Shown: positions 11,491 through 22,092, counted from the stretch's first letter. The stretch is DNA of 64,000 nucleotides from Flaccisagitta enflata (GCA_965153355.1 OZ231126.1:8866001-8930000); one strand, 5' to 3'. Numbers and translations are program-made. The notes: generated by a model from the letters alone, not told the origin.

Positions 11491-12520
11491 ATGATTTTGA
11501 TTAATTATTTTGAAATTCAATATGACAATTTGCCTTTTAAAAGGGCGGCTTTTTTATTGATTGGAGTAGTATTCTTAATGTCTTTAACAGAAATACTTGA
11601 TATAGATACAAATTTGATCAATGTTACCTATCTTCAAAAAATTATTCTTTGTAAGATAGTAGTAATGTTTTATATTCATCAAATATAAAAACAACAAGGG
11701 CACACAACCTCGCAGATTATCAGGTTAAAATTTATGCAACAATGGCAAGAAATCGCCTGATACAGATCGTCGGTTAATGCACACTTTATGAATGACTAAC
11801 AATTAACTATAAGGCACACGAATATCAAAATAATAAATAATCAGCATCAACGTGTAATAAGCGGAGGCGGATCGGTCCATGATGGCTCCTTACGAGCCGC
11901 GAAGATGCTAAAAGACGTGAGCAACGCAGCCTTAGAACAATTTTTTCTAAACTCAGTAAGCTTGATACAAAATGCTTTTATTTCAAAGAGAAATACTGAA
12001 AAAAAATAATATAAACATAAAAAATGACAATAACAATTCATTCTTTGTGGAGTAACAACCAGAAGTAATTAATTTAGTGGGAATCAAAATGATGACTTAA
12101 GTTTCTTTATCCTCTGAAGTGGGAAAAAAATGAGAACTTACTGAAGTGTGAATTTCGCACTAGAAAGGTTGCTCTGTATTTCCGAAAATCAGAGTGAGTA
12201 AAAACAAATCAGAGTGAGTAAAAACAAAAACCACTCAAGTTAGAATTGAAAATGAGAGATGTCAAATCTTATCCCACTCAAGTCCGAAATTTGGCCTAAA
12301 ATGGTTCCCCCATCATGTTGTGGCGCATCGAGTTGTCTGTCCGTCCGTATGGACTTTTTTCTTTTCCGTTTCAATTTTTTTTTCCTATTCAAGTTGTTCA
12401 GTACAGCTTTTGATGGTCAAAGACATTCAATTGATATTGAGGAAACATCAAGGGGGGACAAAGAGGAAAGGGGAGGGAGCAGAGAATCATTTGCATCTTT
12501 TGATCTTTGATTATTAAATC
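11491..12520. other. No gene recognised
   Basis: AT-rich. It contains a direct repeat of CAGAGTGAGTAAAAACAAA at about 12189-12230. Any upstream exon of the receptor would lie before 12521, but I cannot identify one. Confidence 0.35.
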
Positions 12521-12810
<290 letters not shown>

Positions 12811-12978
12811 ATGATGGTGGTTGGATGTTCAACTTTTCCGCCCCTGAAGTTGGATTTTACGATAATCTCAGCTTTTCTAATGGAACCAACTTTACTCTTG
12901 CCCCGCCTCCGAAATACACCACCTGGCAAATCATATCCATCTCTGTCATTGTGTCCATCATCTGTATCGTCACTATAG
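12811..12978 (+). CDS. B-type muscarinic acetylcholine receptor-like GPCR, N-terminal/TM1 exon
   Basis: Seen: after CAG the exon encodes DDGGWMFNFSAPEVGF... with four N-glycosylation sequons (NFS, NLS, NGT, NFT), then APPPKYTTWQ and the start of helix 1 (IISISVIVSIICIVTI). It ends at TATAG|GTAAGA with one base left over (phase 1). That base joins GT of the exon at 47389 to give Gly before the conserved GN of helix 1. The extracellular glycosylated tail plus helix 1 is what a class A receptor N-terminus should look like. The start codon is either the in-frame Met at 12825 or lies in an upstream exon (the acceptor leaves two bases of a split codon, again phase 1). The donor is followed by about nine diverged copies of itself. 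Confidence 0.8.
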   Translation: MMVVGCSTFPPLKLDFTIISAFLMEPTLLLPRLRNTPPGKSYPSLSLCPSSVSSL

Positions 12979-13345
12979 GTAAGACGTTTGATACATCATC
13001 TGTATCGTCACTATAGGTAAGTCGTTTGATTCATCATCCCTATTGTCAGTGTTGCTAAGACTTTGATACATCACCTGTATCGTCACTTTAGGCAAGACAT
13101 TTGATTTATCCTCTGAACTGTCACTTCAGGTAAGACAATCAACTAATCATCTGCATCGTCACAATAGTAAGACATCTGATTTATCATCTGTATCGTCATT
13201 ATATGCAAGACGTTTGATTTATCATTTGTATGGTCACAGGTCACTGTAGGTTAGACGTTTTATACATTATCTGTTTCTACACTATAGGTCAGTTTTGATC
13301 GATTGACACATCATCTGTATCGTCACTATAGGCTTGTAGGAAAAA
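12955..13345 (+). repeat. ~38-bp tandem array built from the receptor exon 1 donor
   Basis: The unit ATCATCTGTATCGTCACTAT, then AGGTAAGACGTTTGATAC, is repeated about ten times. The first unit is the last 22 coding bases plus the real donor. Later copies carry GTAAGT, GCAAGA, GTAAGA, GTTAGA and GTCAGT at the equivalent point. The copies are clearly diverged, so the array is not new. Confidence 0.85.
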
Positions 13346-13439
13346 TGTTTCAGGTAAATTTCGGTGCATGGTATGCTCACAAGTCAAAATTGTTCGAAGA
13401 CATACGGTTTACGATCACAATCACAATTAGTACGCACAC

Positions 13440-13560
13440 TTGAACAGACACACACACGCACACACTTATTTACCTAAGTAATCACACACACAGAAACATT
13501 CCCACATACAGACTTTAACATTCACTAACACACACTCACACACACACACACACACTTTAT
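13440..13560. repeat. Interrupted CA-rich tract
   Basis: Several short (CA)n runs separated by unique sequence. Confidence 0.7.
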
Positions 13561-13737
13561 TACACTGAAACATTTAGTGTATCACACATTCACTGATTCA
13601 AGTGAGGCTTGACTTGGAAACTCTTAGAAAGATGAATAGCTTGGATTTTAAACTGAATGATTTAGCTTTTAGTGGGAGAAAATTGACTCGATTTCGATTC
13701 AAAATGAAATAGATTTGGAGGAGATTTACTCTTGATT

Positions 13738-14230
13738 GACCTTGGCACCGCTACCGGCAATGTGGCTGGCACTGCAACCAGCAATGTGGCTGGCACTGTA
13801 ACCAGCAATTTGACTGGCAGTGTAACCAGCTATGTAGCTGGCACTGTTACCAACAATGTGGCTAGCACTGTAACCAGCAATGTGACTGGCACTGTAACTA
13901 GCATTGTGGCTGGCACTGTTACCAACAGTGTGGCTGGCACTTTAACCAGCAATGTGGTTGGCAGTGTAACCAGCTATGTAGCTGGTGCTGTTACCAGCAA
14001 TGTAGCTGGCACTGTAACCAGCAATGTGGCTGGCACTGTAAACAGCAATGTGACTGGATTTGTATCGAGCAATGTGGCTGGCAATGTAACCAGCAATGTG
14101 GCTGGCACTGCAACCAGCTTTGTGGCTGGCACTGCAACCAGCTATGTGGCTGGCACTGCAACCAGCTATGTGGCTCGCAATGTATCTAGCAAAGTGGCTG
14201 GCACTGTAATCAGCAATGCCGCTTGCACCG
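13738..14230. repeat. 24-bp minisatellite, open in several frames
   Basis: About 20 copies of AATGTGGCTGGCACTGTAAC plus CAGC. Because 24 is a multiple of three, it stays open on both strands (NVAGTVTS repeats on plus, ASHIAGYS on minus). It has no start, splice or domain context that would make it a gene. It lies in receptor intron 1. Confidence 0.85.
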
Positions 14231-14359
14231 GTAACAGCAGTGGCGTTGGCAATGCCGCTGGCACCGCAACCAACAACACAGCTGGCATTGAAACTGACAG
14301 TCTTGCTTGCCAGAAAAGCAAGTATTGCAACTGCCATCACATATGGATTCATTATCACC

Positions 14360-14720
14360 ATATAAGGGCACCATTCGATGAAGGCACCGCAACTTGAATG
14401 TCTCCTTTGGGACTCACAACCATTACAACTGGTGCCACAGCCACCATCACCATGTACCATTCCTTAAAAGCGCCATTTGATGAAGGCACCGCAACTTGAG
14501 TGTCTCCTTTGGGACGCACAACTGCTACAACCGGTACCACAGTCAGCATCACCTTGTACCATTCCTTAAGAGCGCTATTTGATGAAGGCACCGCAACTTA
14601 AACGTGTCCTTTGGGACGCACAACTGCTTCAACCGGTACCACAGTCACATCACCTTGCACCATTCCTTAAGAGCGCCATTCAATGAAGGCACCTCAACTC
14701 GAATGTCCCCTTTTGGGACG
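14360..14720. repeat. ~105-bp minisatellite, about 3.5 copies
   Basis: The unit carries GAAGGCACCGCAACTTGAAT, TCTCCTTTGGGACGCACAAC and TACCATTCCTTAAGAGCG. The 105-bp period is 35 codons, and the first copies are open on the minus strand (KEWY..., VRPKGDTQVAVPSSN). Possibly derived from a lost exon; no gene is supported. Confidence 0.75.
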
Positions 14721-15045
14721 CACAGCTGGCACCGCTACCGCCATTGAATAGCTCCTCGAAGTCGCTCAGCCGGCTCCATTGCCAAATTGAGCGTGAAAGG
14801 TACTCCCCTGGAGACCGAATTTCTCACTTACAACTTGAATTATTCAATAAGATTTAATCAGATTGGTTTCATGGTTTTTTTCTTTCATTTTACCTCTTCT
14901 TCTTCTCTTATTTCTTTTCTTTCCTTTTTATTATCTTTTTTTTTTCTTACCAGGATTTTTTTCTTCTTTTGTGTCAGAGGAAAAATTTTAGCTTTAGATT
15001 AGCGAGGAATGGGAGACAACATTCGGTCTGTCGGTTTGTGTGTAT

Positions 15046-15092
15046 GGTATTCCGTCTCTCTCTGTCTGTCTGTCGGTCTGTCTGTCTGTCTG

Positions 15093-15188
<96 letters not shown>
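15046..15188. repeat. (CTGT)n then (CT)n microsatellite
   Basis: CTGTCTGT units pass into about 95 bp of pure CT. Confidence 0.97.
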
Positions 15189-15277
15189 CTTTCAATCAGA
15201 AAACTCCATTTGTTCCATGGACATCTAGAGAGTATTTTGATTGAGAAACACATATAGATTGTACCAGCGGTAAGAGA

Positions 15278-15596
15278 ACAAGCCCGACCGGGCAACGATG
15301 CGTCCAGGCTGTGTCTCAGCGTGTATTGATCATGTGACATATGTATGGAGAGACAGATGGACGAACAGATGGGTAAAAAAAGACTCTCAAACATGTTTGT
15401 TGATCATTTGTTTCAGTGTAGGATATCACCGTGGCCAAAAACAGGCCTCTGAGAAACGCGGTTTTTGCACAGGCGTAACGGACGGACGGACGGACGGATG
15501 GACTGACAGACGGATGGACCGACGGACGGACCGACGGGTGGACCGACGGACAGACCCTCTTATAGAGATGCGTTCCTGTCGGACGCATCCAAAAAA
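15278..15596. mobile_element. Dispersed family A3 element, copy 1
   Basis: Begins AACAAGCCCGACCGGGCAAC, includes TGTGTCTCAGCGTGTATTGA and a GACGGACG-rich run, and ends with CTCTTATAGAGATGCG and CATCCAAAAA. A second copy with the same order of blocks lies at 55287-55568. Non-coding. Confidence 0.75.
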
Positions 15597-15619
15597 GTTT
15601 CTTTGTATTGAGCAACTGA

Positions 15620-15762
15620 TCAATCAACCTATTCATCTATCCACCTATTCATCTATCCAACTATCCATCTATGTGCTGGTTAATCTATCTGTCTATTATC
15701 TATCTATTATCTATTTCTGTTTCTGTCTGTCTATCTATCCATCTATATATCTATCTTTCTTC

Positions 15763-15799
<37 letters not shown>

Positions 15800-15826
15800 C
15801 ATCTATCTATCTATCTATTTATCTAC
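15620..15826. repeat. (CTAT)n microsatellite
   Basis: Degenerate at first, then regular TCTATCTA units. Confidence 0.95.
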
Positions 15827-15829
15827 CAA

Positions 15830-16570
15830 AAGATCTTGTCAGACAAAAAAACGATGAGAGATTGAATATGTATTGTCTTTTGGTTGGATGAAATGTCAGT
15901 TGCATTAATGGAGAAACGATATTTTGCTGCTTGCTTACTTTTGTTTCCTTTGATATTTCTTGACTTACATTTTCATTTAACTTTTATCTTTATTTTTATC
16001 TCTATGATTGAAATAAATCTACAAACAATACAAACATACCAAGAAACTGGAGTGAAATTGACAAGCTCATCACTTTCCTACATCCTAACGTTGTTTCTCT
16101 GATTGGAAATGGTTAATGTATACCTGATCCTTCTTCTTACATGATACAAGACAAAAAAAGTAAATTGCGCACTTTTTTACTATGGCAGTATGACAATGTG
16201 GCAAGATGGCACATTCATTGACTGGCAGAAACGTGCCGTGTTCGTTGAGATGAGCTGCATAAGTGCAGCAGTATCTTTTGTGCGTTAATATTTTTTGGCA
16301 GATTATGATGCCTAGAAGGGCCAACTTATTTGGATTAATGAGAAAAAGATAACACCAAGCAAATTCAAGCACAAGCTTTGCATTCTTTTGATAAGCGATT
16401 TGGGCATTGCATTATGTTTCTCCTCCAATGCAGTTTTTGGGCATGTGCATGGACATGCAGCACTTGGATGCTCAGATGCTCATTTGTCTATTTGTTTGTC
16501 TTTTGTTCGTATTCGTATTCGTATTTGTATTAGTATTGGGCAATTAAACATGGGTAACTTTTAAATGATT
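15830..16570. other. No gene recognised
   Basis: AT-rich intronic sequence. One minus-strand frame of 95 codons (16085-16372) lacks any feature that would support it as a gene. Confidence 0.4.
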
Positions 16571-16599
16571 TGCTCGACAATTTTGATCACGCCATTTCC

Positions 16600-17290
16600 A
16601 CGCCTTTCTCCTCCTCTTGCTCATCCTCTCCTTCAAACCCAGTTGAATCTCCTGCATTTTGCTTAGGTCAAGCGGCAGCGGTTCCATTTTCTTCACGCCA
16701 TTTCCACACCTTCCTCCTTGTTCTCAACGTCCTCCGTGATCCTACTCCTCTTCCTCTTCCTTTCCCTCACATATTCCCGATCATGTCATCTCCACGTCTT
16801 CCTCCTCCTGTTCTTTGACGTTCTTCCTCCTCTTCCTCGTCCTCTCCTTCCATCCCAGTTGAATCTTATGCATTTCGCTGAGATCGAGCGGCAGCGGCTT
16901 CCCTTTAGATCACGCCATTTCTACGTCTTCCTCCTGTTCTTTGACGTTCTTCCTTCTCCTCTTCCTCGTTCTCTCCTTCAATCCCAGTTGAATCTCCTGC
17001 ATTTCGCTGCGGTCGCGAGGCAGCGGCTTCCCTTTAGATCACGGCATTTCCACACCTTCCTCCTCCTCTTCTTTGACGTTCTTCCTTCTCCTCTTCCTCG
17101 TTCTCTCCTTCAATCCCAGTTGAATCTCCTGCATTTCGCTGCGGTCGCGAGGCAGCGGCTTCCCTTTAGATCACGGCATTTCCACACCTTCCTCCTCCTC
17201 TTCTTTGACGTTCTTCCTCCTCCTCTTCCTCATCCTCTCCTTCAATTTAAGTTGAATTTCCTGCATTTCGCTGAGATCGAGAGGCAGCGG
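16600..17290 (-). repeat. Minisatellite made of the transporter's C-terminal coding end
   Basis: About five copies of a 115-135-bp unit. On the minus strand each unit contains CAGCGAAATGCAGGAGATTC (SEMQEIQL), a run encoding Arg/Lys then Glu, GTGGAAATGCCGTGA (VEMP-stop) and CTAAAGGGAAGCCGC. The first unit (17168-17290) is the true end of the SLC22-like gene; the others lie beyond its stop codon. Confidence 0.85.
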
Positions 17291-17592
17291 TTTTCCTTTG
17301 GTCTCCGGCAAAAGCCAAACCGACGCCGCCGCTGCGACGCCGAGAACGCCGATCAGCGCCTCCACGGCCAACGGCGCCCGTTTCTGGAAGTAGGAAACGT
17401 AGGTGGCCGCGACAGCCGTGACGCGGCCGCAGAACACGGCCACTAGATAAGCGCGGCCTCGTAGGGAAGTCGGAAGTGATTCTTGGATGAGGAGGACGCA
17501 GAGACGTTTGCAGATGGATTCGATGGATTTGGCGGCCACGTTGAGGCTCTTACGGAAAATCGGGATGACCGAATCTAAATCCATACCCAAAC
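17168..17592 (-). CDS. SLC22-like transporter, exon 4 (TM10-TM12 and C-terminus)
   Basis: Organic cation/anion transporter family, major facilitator superfamily: a plasma-membrane uniporter or exchanger for small charged organic solutes; the substrate cannot be predicted. After the acceptor CTTTATTCAG the exon reads LGMDLDSVIPIFRKS, then helix 10 with LCVLLIQESLPTSLRGRA (matches the family's ...ELFPTxxRxxG motif region), helix 11 (YLVAVFCGRVTAVAATYV), helix 12 (LIGVLGVAAAASVWLL) and the diagnostic PETKGKPLP. An Arg/Lys block, an acidic block and TGA at 17168-17170 end it. It joins exon 3 in phase 1. Both edges of this exon are tandemly duplicated (17544-17670 at the acceptor, 16600-17290 at the end). 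Confidence 0.82.
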
Positions 17593-17670
17593 CTGAATAA
17601 AGAATGAATAAAGTAATACACATTGAGGTTCTTACGGAAAATCGGGATGACCGAATATAAATCCATACGT
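17544..17670 (-). repeat. Duplicated acceptor edge of transporter exon 4
   Basis: About 45 bp of the exon start (TCGGTCATCCCGATTTTCCG ...AAGAGCCTCAACGTG on minus) recurs upstream at 17623-17668 with two or three differences, separated by the real acceptor and about 30 bp of intron. Confidence 0.85.
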
Positions 17671-17856
17671 CGAGGTGCAATCGAAGACAAAATTTGATCA
17701 GTCAACGCATATTTTAGCAATATTATAGATATTGTTAATTTGCATATTTTATCAATGAAAAATGATAATTAGTTTATGTTTAAACTATTTTTGCATTAAA
17801 AACCATTTTTGTGTCCAAATTAACCATGAAATGTTAGGATAAAGAACAAAACTAGT

Positions 17857-18442
17857 CATCCAAGGATCGCACATGGTCAGCGGTACCCGATGCCCTGCTA
17901 GGAGTGATCAACTGAAGAAGTGGAGTGAGAGCAGGGCAGCGGCCCCAAAGGGCCGATGTCCTGTAGGACACAGGGGTGAATTTCCAGACGTCCTGAGAAG
18001 GCACATTAAAGGGCTGACATGCTTGATTTTGAGCCTGACAAGGCTGATTTAGAGTATTAGAGAGCTAATTTTAGAGCTGAAAGGGCTGATTTTGGGCCTG
18101 AGAGTACTGATTTTGGGCCTGAGAGGGCTGATTTTGGGCTTGAGAGGGCTGATTTTGGGCTTGAGAGGGCTGATTTGGAGCTAATTTTGGAGCTGAAAGA
18201 GCTGATTTTGGGCCTGAGAGGGCTGATTTTGGGTCTGAGAGGGCTGATTTTGGGCCTGAAAGGGCTGATTTTGGGCTTGAGAGGGCTGATTTTGGGCTTG
18301 AGAGGGCTGATTTGGGGTCTGAGAGGGGCCTCGGGGTGGGGGACGTACGTACGGACGGACGGACGTACGGACGGACGTACGGACGTACGGAAATTCACCC
18401 CTGTGTCCTACAGGACATCGGCCCTTTGGGGCCGCTGCCCAA
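17857..18442. mobile_element. Family B fold-back element with internal minisatellite
   Basis: The left part runs from TCATCCAAGGATCGCACATG through GTACCCGATGCCCTGCT to GGGCAGCGGCCCCAAAGGGC. The outer hairpin arm (17937-17990) is repeated as its complement at 18385-18442. Between them are about 15 copies of GAGAGGGCTGATTTTGGGCC (20 bp) and a run of GACGGACGTACG. No coding content. Confidence 0.85.
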
Positions 18443-18890
18443 AAAGGGAGTTTTTGAACAAAATCTTTTTTTACAATCTGACATATCTTGGGTAAAATTA
18501 TAATTTTGCATAGAGATTCAAAAATTGTCATTTTCAAAAACATGGCGTCTTTCTAAAGACTCATAAGATGAGGGCCATGTGTTTAGAAATGCAAAATTTG
18601 GCATTCAGAAGTAGAATTATAATTTTACCCAACAACTTTCTGAACTTTTCCTCTTATTTTTAGGAGAAATTTTCATGTTTTATTGAATAACTTTGGTCTT
18701 TATGAATATGCAATAGAAACTTTTTATATTGTGATCATATTCTTATTTTCTTCAAAAAATCAGAAATATAAATTTTTTATTATAAAACTTATCACCTACT
18801 AAGATAACTATTAATATCAGTTTAATGTAAATGAAAATCAAATTTTGTCTTCGTTTGCACCTCGACATACCCTGAAACCTGATTCAGAGA
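18443..18890. other. No gene recognised
   Basis: AT-rich intronic sequence between repeat elements. The words TCATCTTATG/AAATTTTTTAT show no larger structure. Confidence 0.35.
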
Positions 18891-18898
18891 GAAACAAA

Positions 18899-19036
18899 CA
18901 AGGCCGGATACAAGGCAATCCAGTCGCGGACAGTTGGGCAGGAGCAGTGATGCGAAAACCGCTCGCAATTTTAGAAATATTTCGTACTGACCGACCGACA
19001 CGGCCAGGTGTAGAGTCGCGTGTCCGCGACTAAAAA
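18899..19036 (-). mobile_element. Dispersed family A element (short copy)
   Basis: AAGGCCGGATACAAGGC ... CAGTTGGGCAGGAGCAGTG ... GACCGACCGACACGG ... TAGAGTCGCGTGTCCGCGAC followed by TAAAAA. Same block order as the copies at 29606, 36362 and 38650. Confidence 0.75.
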
Positions 19037-19199
19037 TCATACAGAACCCTCGAATTCAATTAGGTTAAAACCTCAAAGAGAAAATTGATGAACCTTCTCA
19101 CTTTTTTGCTTAGGTTAGATAGTTCAATCTCGTGTTTGATAAGACAGAAATTCTAAGAAGTACTCATGTTTTGCCACAGGCATTACAAATAAGCCTCCC

Positions 19200-19214
19200 C
19201 GGAAACAAACAGTC

Positions 19215-19256
<42 letters not shown>

Positions 19257-19464
19257 CAATATCAAAAATCCAAAACCTGAAGAGAATATGATGATTCTGG
19301 CGACTGCGAGTGAAAGAAAGCAAGAAGCGACCCCAGTATATACAGCAGTCATTCAATCAATCAATCAATCAATCAACGATCTAAAGAATAACAACCTGAC
19401 GAAAGCATGACGATTCTGGCGACTGCGAGCGCGAGAAAGCAAAAAGCGACGCCGTCAAATATAG

Positions 19465-19523
<59 letters not shown>

Positions 19524-19615
19524 CGATATCAAAAACCCAAAACCTGAAGAGAACATGACGATTCTGGCGACTGCGAGCGAAAGAAAGCAAAAAGCGACGC
19601 CCAGTATATAGCAGC

Positions 19616-19693
<78 letters not shown>

Positions 19694-19890
19694 CGATATC
19701 AAAACCAAAAGCCGAGAAAGATTCTCGCGACTGCGGTGAAAGAAAGCAAGAAGCGACCCCAGTATATACAGCAGTCATTCAATCAATCAATCAATCAATC
19801 AACGATCTAAAGAATAACAACCTGACGAAAGCATGACGATTCTGGCGACTGCGAGCGCGAGAAAGCAAAAAGCGACGCCGTCAAATATAG

Positions 19891-19945
<55 letters not shown>

Positions 19946-20039
19946 CGATATCAAAAACCCAAAACCTGAAGAGAACATGACGATTCTGGCGACTGCGAGC
20001 GCGAAAAAGCAAAAAGCGACGCCGGCAAATATAGCAATC

Positions 20040-20117
<78 letters not shown>

Positions 20118-20140
20118 CGATATCAAAAACCCAAAACCTG
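19200..20140 (-). repeat. Array of exon 3 end + donor + (AATC)n units
   Basis: About seven units of 115-160 bp. Each has ~75 bp matching the end of transporter exon 3 (on minus: GCCGGCGTCGCTTTTTGCTT ... CGTCATGTTCTCTTCAG), a GTTTTGG donor-like start of intron (GATATCGTTGATTG) and a variable (AATC/GATT)n run. The last unit at 20138-20205 is the exon itself. Confidence 0.88.
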
Positions 20141-21303
20141 AAGAGAACATGACGATTCTCGCGACTGCGAGCGCGAGAAAGCACAAAGCGACGCCGGCGA
20201 AGGAGAAAAAAAGCGAAGGACGCCGCTTACAACGGACGCTGATGGAAGCGGCGACGATGCGCGCCGGAATCCCCGTCAACAGCAACAACAGGAAGTTGAC
20301 GTGCCGATTGCCGGCCAAAGTGCCGTAAGAGAAAGTGATGCCGATGTAGACCAACTGATTGTAAGACAGGAAAGCGCCTGAAATGAACAACAACGTCACG
20401 AAGGACCCGGATGTGCGAATCGCACGCCACATCGAATCGGAAGAGGAGGGAGATGTTGTTGCTGTTGCTGATGTTGCTGTTGTTGAAGCTGTAGCCACTT
20501 CCGTCAAGCGTTTTCGTTCGCGACGTCCATCTTTATTGTCTCCGTCACTCTGATTGTCGTTTTGGTTGCCATTGTCGTCGTTATCATCATGACGTGATGC
20601 GTCACCGTTTTGTGATTTTGGTACGATCAAAGTCGTCGTCGTCGTCAGTTCTTCATTTTCCTCCTCCATGTGCACAGTCGGTACCGAAGACAAAAATGGC
20701 GTGGAAAGATGCGGAGGCGGCGGCGCCAAGTACTGCAGCTGAGTCTGTTGCTGCTGCTGCAGCTGCTGCTGTTGGAGGTGGTGGCCATGATGACGGTGCT
20801 GCCTTATCGGTCGACCATTAGGATTTCTATTGTTATTCTCACGATCTTCGATGCTCAGTGCCAACGAGGCTTCGCAGGTGCAAGGAGAACTTTGAAGATG
20901 TATAATCGTCTTTGGTGGTCTTAAGACTTCCTCTTCCTCTTCCTCTTCTCCTCCCTCCTCTTCACCATCCTCCACCTTCTTCTTCTTCTTGGCCTTTTCC
21001 CTCTTCAACTCCCTCATAAACGCTTCCCGGTCGAGCTTCTTGCCTCTGGCTTCCGCGGCATCCTGCAGCACCTGGAACGCCTCGTCGAGTCGACCGCATT
21101 GGACGAGCCAGGCGGGCGATTCCGGCATCAGCGCCACGGCCGGCGCCACCAACGCCGGAAACACGAAAATGATGGCGCAATAATGACGCCAATTTGGGAT
21201 GAGGAAAGAGAGAAGAGGAATGCAGCATCCGCCCAAAGTCCAAGCAGGATCGCAGTTGATCGGCAAGAAACGAAACTTGGAGGAGAAGATCTCCGTCTTG
21301 TAG
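20138..21303 (-). CDS. SLC22-like transporter, exon 3 (TM5-TM9 with long loop insert)
   Basis: The acceptor CTCTTCAG at 21304 joins exon 2 in phase 2, giving STMASSYKTEIFSSKFRF across the junction, which fits the family's helix 4-5 region. Then come helices 5-6 (LGGCCIPLLSF, IIFVFPALVAPAVAL), the family motif MPESPAWLVQCGRLDEAF, a roughly 200-residue hydrophilic insert (Lys block, Glu block, His and Gln runs, Asp/Asn block), helices 7-8 (GSFVTLLFISGAFLSYNQL, FLLLLLTGIPARIVAA) and helix 9 (RRPSLFFSFAGVALCFLALA). I place the donor at 20138 (TCAG|GTTTTG, phase 1), which keeps helix 9. A better-looking donor, GTAAGC, lies at 20230 and is also phase 1; using it would delete 31 residues including helix 9. 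The usual loop here is about 50 residues, so the insert is unusual. Confidence 0.78.
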
Positions 21304-21440
21304 CTGAAGAGCGGGGGGGGGGGGAGAGGGGGGAAAGGAGAGGGGGAAAGGAGAGGGGGAAAGGAGAGCGGGAAAGAAAAGGGGGAAAGGAGAGGGGTGG
21401 GAAAGGGGTAAGATGTGAGATACGTAAGGATCAAGGCAAA
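21304..21440. repeat. GGGGAAAGGAGA purine-rich repeats
   Basis: GAGGGGGAAAGGAGAGGGGG units on the plus strand directly upstream (minus sense) of exon 3, so the intron carries a C/T-rich tract before the acceptor. Confidence 0.8.
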
Positions 21441-21785
21441 GATAGGTACGAAAAGGTGTTAAAAAAAAAACAGCAGAAAAAATTAAAAAGGGAGAGAGAG
21501 AAAGAGCAAAATAAAAAGAGGCAAAAAAGAAGAGGAAGAAAAAAAAACAAAGAAAAACAAAAACAACAAGGTCATTAGACCTAAGTCGCGTGCGTCGGCA
21601 CTTTCAAAAAAAGTCAGGCAGACAGACAGGCAAACAATTTTTTTTGCAAAAAGACATTTGAAATGGCTGTTTACTCTACAAAGTTCCAACTCTACCATTC
21701 AGAGTCATAAAAACGCATTAAGAAGCCTTTAAAAGAGTTTTGTGACGGACCGACCGACCAACCGACGGACAGACCGACCAAAAAG

Positions 21786-22011
21786 TGGCTTATAGAAAAG
21801 AACAAGGCCAACACCTATAAGTCGCGTGCGAGACTTACAGATTGACTTAGAATAACTTAGAATGACTTCGAATGACTTAGTATACCCTAAAATGACTTAG
21901 AATGACTTAAAGAAATAAAATTTATAAAAAAAAGTAAAAGTGTGACCGACAGACCGACGGACGGACGGACAAAGCGGGGTGTAGAGTCGCGTGCACGCGA
22001 CTAAAAAGAAA
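21786..22011 (-). mobile_element. Family A2 element
   Basis: AACAAGGCCAACACCTATAA ... GTGCGAGACTTACAG, then repeated GACTTAGAATGACTT words, AAGTAAAAGTGTGACCGACA, GACGGACG, and TAGAGTCGCGTGCACGCGAC-TAAAA. It is the reverse complement in block order of 62511-62730. A partial A2-like fragment precedes it at 21570-21785. Confidence 0.75.
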
Positions 22012-22044
22012 GAAAAAAAGAAAAAGAAGAGGATGGAGATAAGA

Positions 22045-22092
22045 AAGAGAAAAACAAAAACAAAAACAAAAACAAAAACAAAAACAAAAAGA
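22045..22092. repeat. (AAAAAC)n tract
   Basis: About seven AAAAAC units. Confidence 0.9.

Noticed and set aside
13732-14397. 221-codon frame with VAGTVTSN repeats, superficially like a secreted repeat protein
   Set aside because: A 24-bp minisatellite; the antisense strand is open too, and there is no signal peptide, splice context or terminal domain.
16718-17446. Plus-strand 242-codon frame over the transporter's last exon
   Set aside because: It is the antisense of the SLC22-like exon and its repeated coding end.
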